NCBI GenBank assembly: GCA_963281255.1
Contig: OY725503.1
Location: 3,410,001 to 3,474,000 of the forward strand
DNA: 64,000 bases
Source of the DNA: Aphrocallistes beatrix
Lineage: Eukaryota > Porifera > Hexactinellida > Sceptrulophora > Aphrocallistidae
Direction of reading: 5' to 3'
Shown: positions 47,646 to 59,838 of the stretch, in pieces
How positions within the stretch are numbered: position 1 is the first letter of the stretch
Layout of the letters: every line of letters starts with the position of its first letter
Translations under genes and position numbers: made by a program
The notes under the pieces: model-generated
Told to the model about the DNA's origin: nothing
The model's input: the letters and a program-made list of their open reading frames with translations, nothing else
Database searches by the model: none

Positions 47646-50600
47646 TTACCACATTGTGTGGTTAGAGTTATTCTTAGAGACGTGAGAGAGGAAGTGGAGG
47701 TAGGAATCGAGTCGATCGATGGTGACTACGATCATGCATATGACAGACCAAATAATAATCAGGAGCAAGCAGGCCCAGTGTGAGAATGGAGATTTATGTG
47801 GGTTCACATACCGGCCTTTCTCGCGAATTATGACACGTCTACTAGCAAAGACGAGAGCAACCGGGATAAGGTACTGCACACACACTCCAGCATAAGAGCC
47901 TGTTATCCCCACTAGCAGCTCCACGTCCATGGTGAAGAATGCGATGATGAGAGGAGGAATGATGGCAATCAGAGGGAAGAGGAGCCGATTGATTGACCAG
48001 TGACTATTCTGTCTGAATTGAGACCAGAGAGACTTGAGGTTTTCGCGGAGAGTGATGCCTATGATGGGAAAGCTGGTGCTGAGGGTGAATACTGGAAATA
48101 ACGCAAGGAAGTAGTAAATGAAAGCGGAGAGAACAGGAAAGTTAGGAAAAGTGTTCCTGAAGTTTAGTGTGTAAACATCCTCCATCACATCAGCATCAAA
48201 TCTGGAGAAAGAGAGCACTTTTAAATTACATAATCCTGATTAGCTAAGTTAATTAATATGTGTAGTACGTATAATACGCAATACGTGTCAGTCCAAATAC
48301 AAATTAAACTTAGCTTATTAGCAATTCTACTTTTCTATAAGGATATAGTAACATATCAGGCATCTAATCAAATGGATTTACATAATGCGTACGTATGTCA
48401 TTAAGCCATGGATATATCATGACGAAGTTAACAGTTGGACCTATTCCTATATTAGTAGAATATTTCCATTCATCGTCACTAGGACTAACCTACCTGAAGG
48501 TAGCAGACATAGCCAGCACTGCGTAGTAGCAGAGGATGGAGAGGTAGTCAGCGAAGAGGAGTACATTCACATACCTCTTGTTGCTTAGGGGGGTGACCAT
48601 CCCAGGAATAGAGTGCTGGCACATGAAAGCATATATAATCACCCCGAACAGATTGGGAATAAATTGGAAATCGATAATAGTCGGATTGGAACGTTTCCCC
48701 ATTCCTATCTGTATGAAAGCTATGGTGATCATCATGAGCAGAGCGATGTTACGGAATATGGCTGTGACTAGCTGTAGCCATTTGGACTTGCTCAGACTGA
48801 AGAATATGAGAGGTCCCAGTAGCAGGATGAACAGCACGATGTATATCCTATTGAGACGATACAGTTATAGTAGTTTTACTTTCCAATGAGTTGAGTATAC
48901 AGTAGAACTCCATAAGTTGGAGAGCTAGGGACAACGAAAATATACCTACTCCCCTTTCTCCACTTTAGATTTGAACAAATCCCAAACTAGTAACTTCAGG
49001 TCATTTTAGATCAATAATACATGTATGTATTTCGTTTATTCTCTGACTAGCTATTTGAATCAAATTGTTGCCAACATAGATTAGAGGTCGCAACGGGCCT
49101 GAATTCTCGGCCCGAGGTCTTTAACCCAGGCCCAAGACCCGGCCCGGCCCGAAGCAAACGAGCGTATAGTCCGTGTCTACCTGAACTACACTGGAAAGTA
49201 TGTTTCTCAAAATAACTATGGATGATGACTATTAAATAACCTGAGAAATACGATATTAAATATAACCTTGGAATCTGGAAGAAATGAAATGAAATGATCT
49301 AGAATAGGTATTTGAAATTGTTGATAACTAAACTCGAAACTCAAAGGTCAGGTCGTCAAGAAATGACCTTATGACAAGCTGCAAAATGTGCCCAGAAAGC
49401 CGCTCTCTTAGTACTTTCTCCCAAACAAAAATATTAATTTTAATGGAAAAAAGATTTCTGAAATATTTTAACTCCCCCACTAAAAGTTCTACTGTAGCTC
49501 TCTTATAGCGAGATGCCCTTATATGGTATGGACGGTGTACTACGTTCGCATCCTTCTGTGGTAAGCAGTAACTTGCGAAATTTAATAAGTCTTATTTCTA
49601 CCAAAAGGAAATGTTGCAGGATCCTAACTAAATACCGTATTTCCTTGAAGCGACTATTCAAGCCTTGGCGATTATTCAAGGAAATACGCTATTCAAATTT
49701 CCATATTTTCTATAATGAACTGTGTTTGAGGGTTTCAAGATCTTAATTCTGTACGAGTAGAATGTCTACCTGTATAAGCCCATGAAGGGAATCCTCCCAT
49801 AGCACAGCTCACTCAGTTGAGTGCTGTTATTAGAGACAGTAGAGTTAGTGAGGTTGTAAGCAGGTAGAGGAGACTGGTTGCTGCTGTTCTTAAGATTATA
49901 TAGGTAGACAGTATATGATATATTCTGTGCTGAAATGGGTGGGTAAAAACAAGTAATGTTGGCAAGACTCTTGGGTACTGTGGCGATGTAAATAGCCATG
50001 TCCCCGTAGAGGTAGATGATGATAGCGAGGTAGTAGAAGATGCGAGCTAGCGGAGGAAAGAACATATTCGCCATATCTCCCAGTTCATATCGTGTCTTGA
50101 TTTTGTACATTTCTCCTTCTTGTTCAAATATGTTACTATTACTCGAGTGTAGAAGAGACGTGTCTTCATCTGAAGAGTCTATTGGGTCTGCATCTTCGAT
50201 TGTGTCTCGGTGTCGCTAAATTGAATGAATATTACTCAAATTAACTAATCTCAGCTTGTAATGAATGAGTTTAAGAAATGAAATCATTCTCTAAGTGTAA
50301 TTTTCTTTTAATTGTTTTATTGTTGACTTTAGCTTTTCAAATAAAAAGGCAAAGGAGTGATTTCATGAAATAAATAATGTTGCATATTACTCAATTATTG
50401 TATATATATACAGTGAAGAAGTACGTCGTTATATCCAATCTTCACTGTATGTATAATTAAATGGATATAGTTGACTCAGCTTAATTGGGACTTCGGCTAA
50501 ATAGGGAAACCTTCTTAATTGGGACTAATCTCTAGGAAAGGCTAGTTTCCATACAGAGAAACAAAAAAATACTCAATTAAACGGGAGAAAATATCAGGAC

Positions 50601-52464
50601 CAGGGTTCATAATTAAGAGATCCTTACTATTAAAACTCGATTAATACTATATATATATACAAGTATATAATAAATAAAGGCTCCACTAAGTTCTGAGCTC
50701 AGAGCAAAATGTTGACGCATCATAGAATTAAATAGGAAGTCGTATTTTTAGAGTCCATTGGTCATAATGGCTTACCTCAACTATGTGTGGAATATGAGTT
50801 ATGTGGTTTTTCACAGATTTAAGATACATTTTGGCAATATTCTGACCTGTTTTAAGTACATTTTAATGCGTTATTAATGTATGATTTTTAAATATAATCA
50901 AGGAATGTTGCTACATTCCAGGGTTGCTATGGAAATGTATACCATTAGCGCCTATATCTTGAGAACCGTTACAGTTAGACATTCAAATTTGAGTGTATTT
51001 GATAGATAATGTATCAAAAATCTGTGAAAACAGGTGTGAAAAACCACATAACTCACATTCCACACATAGTTGAGGTAAGCCAACATGACCAATGGACACT
51101 AAAAATACGACTTCCTATCTAGCAATAATACATTTTCCATGTCTAATTTGAGCGGATTACGAGATATCATTAATACACAATTGACCCAAGTTCCAGGACC
51201 AGAGATTGAACGCCTACAGGGTGCGGCATAAGTTCTGTCCTAAGCTTCATTAGGTACAAAATTCCTTATACTCAAACAATCTTAGTTATTATGGTCTTTA
51301 GAGATTGTAATTCGAATATTCTCAATGATTTTAAAAGATTTTTCGAGTCTAAGACCTAGAACTGTGTTTTGTGGGGAAAATATGTGTCTTGGGACGCAGC
51401 GAAAATCTAGAATCAGGGCCACTGCTTCTGTAAAAAATGTCTCTATAATCGATGTTTCATGACGATTTAGCACCAGATACCTTTCATTCACCATGGAAAT
51501 ATTTCACAAATCCATTGAATTCATTATAAGAAACGAGGCAAAGTTATTATTTCACGAGTTCAAATTAGGTACATTTTGCAAAATCACCCAAAATGGCACT
51601 TTTTTTCACATCACCAAAAAATCTGATCTAAATGGTTCTCAATATATACTGATCTAAACATCCTATATTTCTACAAATTTAGAGTGTTCGAGGAAAATGT
51701 GAGAGCTAATTTGTCCTAGAATTTGAAAATTCTAGAAAGATAATTTGATAAGCAGTGGGCCCTGATTCTCGAATTTCGCTGCGTCCCAGGACACATATTT
51801 TCTCCACAAAACTCACCATACAAAACACAGTTCTAGGTCTTAGACACGAAAAATCTTTTAAAATCATTGAGAATATTCGAATTACAATCTCTAAAGACCA
51901 TAATAACTAAGATTGTTTGAGTATAAGGAATTTTGTACCTAATGAAGCTTAGGACAGAACTTATGCCGCACCCTGTACAGTCCTTACTTAATTAAAGGAG
52001 TCTATGATTTGCTCATAAAACTCTAGACTACAACTCACATGTATAATGCTACATTCTTGTGGAGTAGGCATTCTCTCTTTCTCATCCTGGACATTGACTG
52101 GAGACACAGCTGCATACGTGTACGCTCTCTCCCTCTCTCTCCTCTTAATAAACCCATAAGCATTGGCCACAGCCATCGACTCAATCACGTAGGTGGCCGT
52201 CATGTAGCTGAGCATGGCTAGCACGACCAGCAGCACCAGTCCCAGCAGCCAGCCAGCCATGGCGAAGGCTTTAGGCATTGCCAGGGCTCCCACGCCCACT
52301 ATCAGGTTCAGGATGTAGACAAACGCGAACAGTGGGGAGTAGGAGGATTCTTGAGACTTGCCGCGCTTTCTGGACAAAGTACACTTCTGCTTCGAAATGT
52401 CCTCATAGGCAGACCTCTGCTTGTTTGGAGACTTTTTTCTCAAAAAATCAAATTTCACCGACAT
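47646..52464 (-). CDS. TMEM104-like transporter C, four exons
   Basis: Exons (minus) 52464-52039, 50215-49770, 48847-48494 and 48201-47646 join in frame to 593 residues. All landmarks of the family are present: NLIVGVGALAMPKAFAMAGW, YELGDMANMFF, IYLYGDMAIY, LLLGPLIFF, NLFGVIIYAFMCQHSIPG, MEDVYTLNF and FPVFTLSTSFPIIGITLREN. The cytosolic N-terminus (MSVKFDFLRKKSPNKQ) and the loop after the first membrane pair are unrelated to gene A. Splice phases equal those of gene A. Exon 1 core and part of exon 4 are nearly identical in DNA to gene A, unlike exons 2-3. AATAAA is at 47577-47582. Intron 1 holds a 759-bp inverted-repeat element and Helitron-like DNA. Confidence 0.9.
48900..49494. mobile_element. 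Possible 595-bp TA-target element
   Basis: CAGTAGAACTCC at the left and inverted CAGTAGAACTTTT at the right, both next to TA. Inverted repeats are only about 11 bp. At about 49083-49165 there is a GGCCCGG-rich stretch (CAACGGGCCTGAATTCTCGG) resembling another hAT end. Confidence 0.45.
50621..51160 (+). mobile_element. Helitron-like family A 5' part with fold-back insertion
   Basis: TCCTTACTATTAAAACTCGA after host A, then GGCTCCACTAAGTTCTGAGC and GAGCAAAATGTTGACGC as in family A. It is interrupted by the fold-back at 50733-51117 and then lost. Confidence 0.6.
50733..51117. mobile_element. 385-bp fold-back element
   Basis: Ends TAGGAAGTCGTATTTTTAGA and inverse TAGGAAGTCGTATTTTTAGT; arms match for about 85 bp. 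Interior AT-rich with ACATTCCAGGGTTGCTATGG, a word related to the MULE-like repeats at 16065 and 56590. Confidence 0.75.
51217..51975. mobile_element. 759-bp element with ~230-bp inverted repeats, TA target
   Basis: Ends CAGGGTGCGGCATAAGTTCT and inverse; arms stay nearly identical for about 230 bp, and TA flanks both sides (51215-51216, 51976-51977). It lies in intron 1 of TMEM104-like C. No transposase. The high arm identity suggests recent activity or arm conversion. Confidence 0.92.
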
Positions 52465-52571
52465 TGCTTAGTGGAGAATATTTAAGTAATGAAATACTTT
52501 AAATACAAGACAATTGGCATAATACTTAAAGTATTTATTTGTGCAATTAGAAAGCAGTCAACTGTTTTTTT

Positions 52572-52676
52572 AAAATCCAAAAATAGATTAGATTGAGTAA
52601 CTCCAGGCGCCCACAGGGCGACTCTGCGGACACAGTGTCCGTAAGCCGCGCAGCGCAAGCAAGCGAAGCGCGCTTG
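52572..52676 (+). mobile_element. 3' end of Helitron-like family B
   Basis: GATTGAGTAACTCCAGGCGC, hairpin island and CTTG before T. The 5' part is absent. Upstream of the TMEM104-like C start codon (52464) by about 110 bp. Confidence 0.7.
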
Positions 52677-53277
52677 TTATAGTGAAAACCGAATGTAGAT
52701 AAACTTCAATTAAAATAGATACGGGACTAAAAATACACCAACCGGACAAAAGGATTTGAACACTTGATTCTTCCCCATACAAATAGTACTAAATTGGATC
52801 TTTCCATGAAGGGTCATACGTTCAAATTCAAAGAGATACTAAAAATCTGATTTCAGATTCGAAATCTAAACATTCGAATTAGTCATGGTTGAACATAACT
52901 AATAAATTACTCAACTCAATGAACAATCTTATCAGCCTGAACCACCTCAGGTAATTCATTGCCATCATGTATAGTGGTTAAAATGGGCGTATGTGGCATA
53001 AAGTGGCACTGATTGATAATTACGAAAATTAGGAATGAATGATTAATTAGAAAAATTCAACTGTGACTAATTCGAACGCGTATTATTCGAATCTGGAATC
53101 CAATTAGCTGTATCCCATAGCGTTTAGAAGTAATCCTCTTCATGAATAGACCCATTTTAGCAGTTTATATGGAAAAATAATGAAGTTTTCAAATACTTTC
53201 GTCCGCTTGGTGTAGTATGAGTATGTAAACACATACGTAAATATATCATACATAAGAAAATAACTGTAAAAGATAAG

Positions 53278-54492
53278 TTAAAAGAATTTCAAGGAAGGAT
53301 TATCACCAGAAGAAACACTAACTATTTTCCCGTCTGGAGATACAGTAATACCTTGGGAGCTGTGACAGTAAGACAGTCCGTTGTCTTGTAGATCTGAACC
53401 TAGAGTGTGTTTCAACATTCCTGTAGGAGTGAATATCTTTATCACACCTCCATCTCTGTCACTGATCAGAATATTTCCAGTTTTGTCGAGACAGAACCAG
53501 TAAGCGGACTTAACATTATCAGCAATGTTAGGAAGTTTGTTGATGAGTTCACCTGATTTGGATAAAATACACAAATAACGACACTGATAGAGAATAAACA
53601 AGTTATCTCGTATCTTGATATCAACTGGTAGAGTTATGTCATTATGCTTTACTATTTTCTTCCATTGTAAGTCTGTATCATAAACTGATATTCTGTTATT
53701 CCCGCAATCACAAATGTATATCAAGTTATCTGAGTCAATATCTAATCCAGTTGGTAGGTTGAATTCAGTGTCTTTATTTCCTTCACTACCGACTTGTTTC
53801 TGGAATGTTCCATCACATTTGAATTTGGATAGTTGGTTAGTATTAATATCAGTAACAAAGATAGAATCATTTCTCACACAAATTCCATAAGGACCCTTCA
53901 AGTGCTGATCTTCAATATATCTAACTTCAGTAGTGTCAGATGAAAATATGATTATTCGTTTCTCGTCAGTTGAGTAAATATTTCCATTTGTATCAACAGA
54001 TACTCCGTAGAGAGATTCAAATCCCACTTTCTGAGAAGATTTGAGTAAGAGAGAAGGTTTGGTTCTCAATTCATAATCTGCTCCTCCTTCATATCGGATC
54101 TGTCCTAACCTAGCAATGCAACTCAACACTTCATTTTCTCCGTTGAAACTAACACTCACATTCTCAAATACTTCTAATGAGAGTTTCCATTTAAATATCG
54201 AATCATTAAGAGGCTTCACTATTTCTTGTTGGGCATTATTTTCTGTTAGCAAATCATTTACATCTCCGATATTTTTCAAAATGCCCTCTCTACTCTTCTC
54301 TAACTTTTGAACAGCTCTTCTAGCCTCCAATGTTTTCTCATACCTTTCCTGTATCCTGGCAATCTCTGCTAACAGAATCTGTTTCCTCTCACTCACTCTC
54401 CTTTCTATCTCCTCCAATCTACGCACTATCTCTTCCTTACAGTGAATCAGATCAGTTAGGAACACATCTGCTTCTGCTTCTGCCTCTGCCAT
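53278..54492 (-). CDS. Coiled-coil + NHL beta-propeller protein 1
   Basis: Intronless, 404 residues. Residues about 5-75 form a basic/acidic coiled coil (CKEEIVRRLEEIERRVSERK) like the B-box C-terminal coil of TRIM proteins; residues about 150-404 are NHL repeats: GVSVDTNGNIYSTD, GICVRNDSIFVTD, GLDIDSDNLIYICDCGNNRI, FCLDKTGNILISDRDGGVIK and GITVSPDGKIVSV, the usual blade pattern. No RING, B-box, signal peptide or membrane helix is seen, so this is a TRIM-NHL-like scaffold without ubiquitin-ligase parts. NHL propellers bind protein or RNA; the ligand is unknown. A TTTTTTTATAG stretch shortly before the start codon could be a 5'-UTR acceptor. Confidence 0.88.
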   Translation of the reverse strand: MAEAEAEADVFLTDLIHCKEEIVRRLEEIERRVSERKQILLAEIARIQERYEKTLEARRAVQKLEKSREGILKNIGDVNDLLTENNAQQEIVKPLNDSIFKWKLSLEVFENVSVSFNGENEVLSCIARLGQIRYEGGADYELRTKPSLLLKSSQKVGFESLYGVSVDTNGNIYSTDEKRIIIFSSDTTEVRYIEDQHLKGPYGICVRNDSIFVTDINTNQLSKFKCDGTFQKQVGSEGNKDTEFNLPTGLDIDSDNLIYICDCGNNRISVYDTDLQWKKIVKHNDITLPVDIKIRDNLFILYQCRYLCILSKSGELINKLPNIADNVKSAYWFCLDKTGNILISDRDGGVIKIFTPTGMLKHTLGSDLQDNGLSYCHSSQGITVSPDGKIVSVSSGDNPSLKFF

Positions 54493-55550
54493 ACACGAAT
54501 TAAGCTTGTAAACTAGTCTACTATAAAAAAAGGAAATAAAACATTATCACTGCATCATACTAGCAAATATTAGCAGTTTTATGGAAACAAATGTCTCTCA
54601 GCCCAAAAGAACTTATCCAATCTGAAGGTTTTTGTAAAGAGATTGGTGACCTTAGTAGTTAGTCATTAGAATTACCTAAGGATATATTTTAGGCAGGATC
54701 TCAAATCTTTATAGCTAAACCGGGAGCTACTGATTTGTTATCGATAAACAGACAGTATAACCTGGAAAAAAATCTGGAGAAACTATAGTGACCCTCAAAC
54801 CATGTTATTTCAACTAAAAAGAAACTAAAGTCCTCAAAGAGACCTTTTTGAGAGAAACAAATTGTCAAATAGATCAACAACTGAAAGCACTAAGGATGTC
54901 ATCTTGCTAAAAAGGTAAAGATAGGTGCTATCTTTCTTGTCTACTGACAGCCGAGTTTTCTCTGTAACACGCTACCATATGCACACAAACATGCTATCAT
55001 ATGCATACAGACATGCCGCATGCACACATTCAGCAACTATCAGTAGGTTTAGCACCTCACCTAGATTGTGAACCCCCTGAGAACATATTAGCATGGATTC
55101 GGGGGGTATATAAATCTATAAACTTTACTTTACTTTACTTTGAGAATAGTCAATCAGAAAGCTGAGAGGATTCGTGTCGTTTGGATTAAAGAGAATCAAG
55201 CTATCTTGAAAACTCGCTGTGTTATGCCACCACAAAGGAATGGAAGTTGGAAATTTTGTGAGAAATCCAATTCCAAGCTGTTAATCAAATTTGAACATTT
55301 TGGCACCCCAAAGTCCCGTTCGGGACCTTTGGTTATTTTTCGTTTTTCATTTTGAAACATTTTCCCTTTTAGCGAGTGTCAATCAGTGGGGTAATGGGGG
55401 GGCAGGACCCACTTGCATATGGACTGCGGAGCACAAAGCAGCAATCATTTATTATACATATTATCATATTTCACATTCATCCAATTAAGCAATCTGCCTA
55501 AAGTTCTACTTTGCGATTTGTTTCGCGCCTGATTTACAAAATATGGAAAA
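54493..55550. other. Intergenic; possible retroelement tail
   Basis: At 55060-55140 TAGATTGTGAACCCCCTGAG is followed by a TTTAC pentamer run, as at the 3' tail of some non-LTR elements; upstream are imperfect ACATGCTATCATATGCATAC repeats (about 54975-55025). No gene. Confidence 0.4.
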
Positions 55551-55974
55551 CAAGTGCGCTTCGCTTACTTGCGCTGCGTGTCACCAGAGTCGCAACGCGG
55601 GTGCCTGGGGTTACTCAATCTAGCCTATTTTGGGAATTTGTTCTAGCATATTTTTCAAAACTCGTCAAATTTAAGATATCAAACATAAGTTGTGGCTTTG
55701 AAGTATTTTAATAACAATAACAATCTATTGTAGTGCCGTACAATGATTTCCATTGTGACAGTGTAGTAATCTATTTTGTATAGAAAAGGTGGGAAATATT
55801 GTTTTCCATTTTTTTGTGGAGGTGTGAAAATTTCGCTTAGATCTTAGAACTTAATCGTAGTCATATCATTTGACACCTACATGCCAATTTTCATATCTCT
55901 ACGACTTGCCTATTCTTCAATCAATTCGGACAAACAAACAACAACAAAAAATCCTAGCGTTTAAATATATAAGA
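55551..55974 (-). mobile_element. Helitron-like family B, short complete copy (424 bp)
   Basis: Minus strand: TCTTATATATTTAAACGCTA start after A, CTTG end before T. Interior shortened, stems partly decayed. Confidence 0.75.
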
Positions 55975-56866
55975 TTAGCCTAAAATCTTGTAGGATAGGC
56001 ATTAAGAATGTATTACCAGCATATATAAACATGGCATCAAAGTACATATATCCGTTGTCAAAATTTCTATTAGTCGTCATATCATTGCGTAACAGGTCAT
56101 TTTAAGCACGATTTTGGCAATTTTCTAAGCTGTTTTAAGCCAACTTCTAAATGTCATTAAGAAAGACTTTTTGTGTAGAACTAAGATTAGTATGAGTTGA
56201 TTTGAAAAATTTAGAATTTTTCAATGGAATGTTGTTACATTCCTACGTTGCTATCGTAAAGCATTTTGATCAGTTTGAGCCATATCCTGCAAACTGCAAG
56301 AGCTAGGTCTTCAAATTTGATCGTATTTGATAGGCAATTGGCTATTTCCTATTAGGTAATAATACAATTTAAACTTCTAAATTCACAGACTATAGAGTTA
56401 TGCGACAATTTAGTGTCTTGGTCACATTCTTAAAATCAACCCATAACTTAAAACTCGTTTAATTTAAAAGTTTAAGTTGTATTATCACCTAATAGGAAGT
56501 AGCCCATTGCCTATCAAACACGATCAAATTTGAAGATGTAGTTACTACAGTTTGCACGAAATGGCCCACTGACCAAAATGCTTTACCATAGCAACGCAGG
56601 AATGTAACAACATTCCATTGAAAATTCTAAATTTTTCAAATCAACTCGTAAATCTTGGTTCTACAAAAAAATCACACCTTAATAACATCTAGAAGTTGGC
56701 TTAAAACAGCTTAGAAAATAGCAAATCGTGCACAAAATGACCTGTTGCGCAATGATATGATGACAATCGAAATTTTTCCAACGGATATATGTACTTTGAT
56801 ACCATGTTTATATATGCTGATAATACATTCTTAATGCCTATTCTGCATGGTTGATTTTAGGCTAAT
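55975..56866. mobile_element. ~890-bp fold-back related to the MULE-like element
   Basis: The two halves are inverted copies for about 400 bp each (TTAGCCTAAAATC...; GGCATTAAGAATGTATTA; CATCAAAGTACATATATCCG). The same sequences occur in the ends of the 4.2-kb element at 15773-20001, so this is its likely non-autonomous relative. No coding frame; outer ends not resolved because a Helitron-like copy abuts the left. Confidence 0.7.
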
Positions 56867-56906
56867 CGTGTATTAATCCATTCGGCTACTACTTCATTCC
56901 GAGGCG

Positions 56907-57183
56907 TATGCAATTGATCGACTTTTTAGGGTATGCAATTGATCGACTTTTTAGGGTTTGCAATTGATCGACTTTTATAAGGTTTGTGAATAACATTGCA
57001 TTTCAAACTGAAAATGTCCCTGTACCCCCTACAGGACAGAGAAAATGCCTCAAATCACTTGCAATCTCAATTTGTTCCTCAATAAAAAGGCTTACTTTCA
57101 CTTCGTTATTCAAACCTTGTCGATCAATTGCAAACCTTAAAAAAGTCGATCAATTGCAAACCTTAAGAGTCGATCAATTGACG
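56907..57183. repeat. Triple 24-bp units in inverted arrangement
   Basis: Three units of GCAATTGATCGACTTTTTAGG at the left (56907-56978) face three inverted units (GTCGATCAATTGCAAACCTT) at the right (57116-57182), with about 135 bp between. A small subterminal-repeat transposon is the simplest reading. Confidence 0.75.
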
Positions 57184-57311
57184 CCTCTCCCTTCATTCCT
57201 AGTCCATAATTTTCAGTCTACTGTGAGGTAAAATTAGAGTAGGCTATGGACATATAAGTAATACAAAAGAGAGAGAAAACAGAGACTAATAAAACTAGAT
57301 ATAAAATTCAG

Positions 57312-58511
57312 TTAAAAGAATTTCAAAGAAGGATTACCGACAGAAGAAACACTAACTACTTTCCCGTCTGGAGATACAGCAATGCTTTGGGAGCTGTGAC
57401 AGTAAGACAGTCCGTTGTCTTGTAGATCTGAACCTAGAGTGTGTTTCAACATTCCTGTAGGAGTGAATATCTTTATCACACCTCCATCTCTGTCACTGAT
57501 CAGAATATTTCCAGTTTTGTCGAGACAGAACCAGAAAGAGCTATTAACATTATCAGCAATGTTAGGAAGTTTGTTGATGAGTTCACCTGATTTGGATAAG
57601 ATACACAAATAACGCCACTGATAAAGAATAAACAAGTTATCTCGTATCTTGATATCAACTGGTCGAGATATGTCATTATGCTTTATTATTTTCTTCCATT
57701 TTAAGTCTGTATCATAAACTGATATTCTGTTATTCCCGCAATCACAAATGTATATCAAGTTATCTGAGTCAATATCTAATCCAGATGGTAGGTTGAATTC
57801 AGTGTCTTTACTTCCCTCACTACCGACTTGTTTCTGGAATGTAGCATCACACTTGAATTTAGATAGTTGGTTATTTTGGAAATCAGTAACAAAGATAGAA
57901 TCATTTCTCACACAAATTCCACAAGGACGTTTCAAGTGCTGATCTTCAATATATCTAACTTCAGTAGTGTCAGATGAAAATATGATTATCCGTTTCTGGT
58001 CAGTTGAGTAAATATTTCCATTTGTATCAACAGATACTCCTCTTAAGAATCCAAATCCTAGGCTCTGAGAAGGTTTGAGAAAGAGAGAAGGTTTGGTTCT
58101 CAATTTATAATCTACTCCTCCTTCATATCGGATCTGTCCTAACCTAGCAATACAACTCAACAGTTCATTTTCTCCGTTGAAGGTAACACTCACATTCTCA
58201 AATACTTCTAATGAGAGTTTCCATTCATTAATCTCGACATCCAGTAGCTTCAGTATTCCTTCCTGAGTTGTGTTCTTAGTAAAAAGGTCACCGACACTTT
58301 TGATAATTGTTTCTCTACTCTTCTCTAACTTTTGAACAGCTCTTCTAGCCTCCAATGTTTTCTCATACCTTTCCTGTATCCTGGCAATCTCTGCTAACAG
58401 AATCTGTTTCCTCTCACTCACTCTCCTTTCTATCTCCTTCAATCTACGCACTATCTCTTCCTTACAGTGAATCAGATCAGTTAGGAACACATCTGCTTCT
58501 GCTTCTGCCAT
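57312..58511 (-). CDS. Coiled-coil + NHL beta-propeller protein 2
   Basis: Intronless, 399 residues from the Met of MAEAEADVF, chosen because copy 1 starts the same way. The frame is open a further 48 codons upstream, but those lie in a Helitron-like insertion whose 5' edge is at 58559, only 48 bp from the start codon. Architecture as in copy 1; the coil and the propeller from residue ~200 on are almost identical, while residues about 75-150 differ (MEINEWKLSLEVF region). The insertion must have displaced the ancestral promoter or 5' UTR, so expression may be changed or driven from element sequence. Confidence 0.88.
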   Translation of the reverse strand: MAEAEADVFLTDLIHCKEEIVRRLKEIERRVSERKQILLAEIARIQERYEKTLEARRAVQKLEKSRETIIKSVGDLFTKNTTQEGILKLLDVEINEWKLSLEVFENVSVTFNGENELLSCIARLGQIRYEGGVDYKLRTKPSLFLKPSQSLGFGFLRGVSVDTNGNIYSTDQKRIIIFSSDTTEVRYIEDQHLKRPCGICVRNDSIFVTDFQNNQLSKFKCDATFQKQVGSEGSKDTEFNLPSGLDIDSDNLIYICDCGNNRISVYDTDLKWKKIIKHNDISRPVDIKIRDNLFILYQWRYLCILSKSGELINKLPNIADNVNSSFWFCLDKTGNILISDRDGGVIKIFTPTGMLKHTLGSDLQDNGLSYCHSSQSIAVSPDGKVVSVSSVGNPSLKFF

Positions 58512-58558
58512 ATTTGCTAATAAATCTGAAACATTAATAAGAGCATACAAACAAGGTA

Positions 58559-59414
58559 TCTTATATATTAAAATGCTAGGATTTTTTTGTTTGTTTGTTT
58601 GTTTGTCCGAATTGATTGAAGAATTGGCAAGTCGTAGAAATACGAAAATTGGCATGTATAGGTGTCAAATGATGAATCTAGGATTAAGTTCGAAAAGCTA
58701 AGCGAAATTTTCACACCTCTGCAAAAAAAATGGAAAACAATTTCTCACACCTTTTCTATACAATACTATGTACGGCTTCAATCTCACAATAGAAATAATT
58801 ATACGACAATATGTAATTGTAATTAATACTTCAAAGCAATAACTTATAAATGTCTCAATTATACTTAGTATATTATAGTGTATGGCAGTTAAAAAGGTTA
58901 TTTGTATATTTTCACACCTTTATATACATATTTGCACACACGATTTGACGAATTTTGAAAATTATGCTAGAAACTAGTTTCCAACGGTTGACATGGGGTT
59001 TTCAGGGGTGTAGATTTCGAATATCATATTTTCAGATCGATAAGATAAATTATTTGTTTACTTTTGTTTACAATAAATACATAAAGTAAACAAATAACAA
59101 AAATAGGCTAGAAACTAGCTTCCAACGGTTGACATGGATTTTTTAGGGGTGTAGATTTCGAATATCTTATTTTCAGATCGATAAGATAAATTATTTGTTT
59201 ACTTTTGTTTACAATAGATACATAAAGTAAACAAATCTCAAAAATATGCTAGAAACTTGATTTCAACGATTGACATGGGGTTTTCTGGGGTATAGATTTC
59301 GAATATCATATTATCGGATCCATATGAAAAATTATTCATTGACCTTTGTTTCCAATATATATATAAAGGGAAAAAATTCCAAAAATAGTTTAGATTGAGT
59401 AACTCCAGGCGCCA
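58559..59414 (+). mobile_element. Helitron-like family B, 3' hairpins missing
   Basis: Complete 5' end TCTTATATATTAAAATGCTA after host A; body as at 4245-5198 with an extra repeated unit (GAAACTAGCTTCCAACGGTTG appears several times). It stops at ACTCCAGGCGCC, just before the hairpin island. Confidence 0.75.
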
Positions 59415-59838
59415 GCTGTCATGGCTGACATAGGCAATGTTTCAGGTGGCCCAATATCCAAAAATGTTCATAGTATATCAATGTACCTGTGTACCAATTT
59501 TGGTGCTTTTATCACATAATGCACAATTGTTTTGCTATGCCGCACCACTATATTAAGACTGGATTTATTGTCAGATTTCATTATGTTTGTTAATTGAATC
59601 AAGATGCAATATCAGGGGTGTAGGAAGGGATCTAGTAAGGGGGATATCTACTTCTACATTTCTCAACCATAAATGCAAGAGTAATGGTGATGAATGGAGG
59701 AAATCAGAGAAAAAAGGTTGTTTCGGTTTAACTGTAGAAACTAGAAACTCAGATCGGTTATTGCGTAACAACTCTCTAAATTCCTCCACTCTATTTATGT
59801 TTTTTTTGGTAGTTTTTAGCCGCCGCATTAATTTTCAA
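59415..59838. other. Intergenic, no gene recognised
   Basis: Short open frames on both strands (59571-60015) run into the flanking repeat and show no protein character. Confidence 0.4.
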
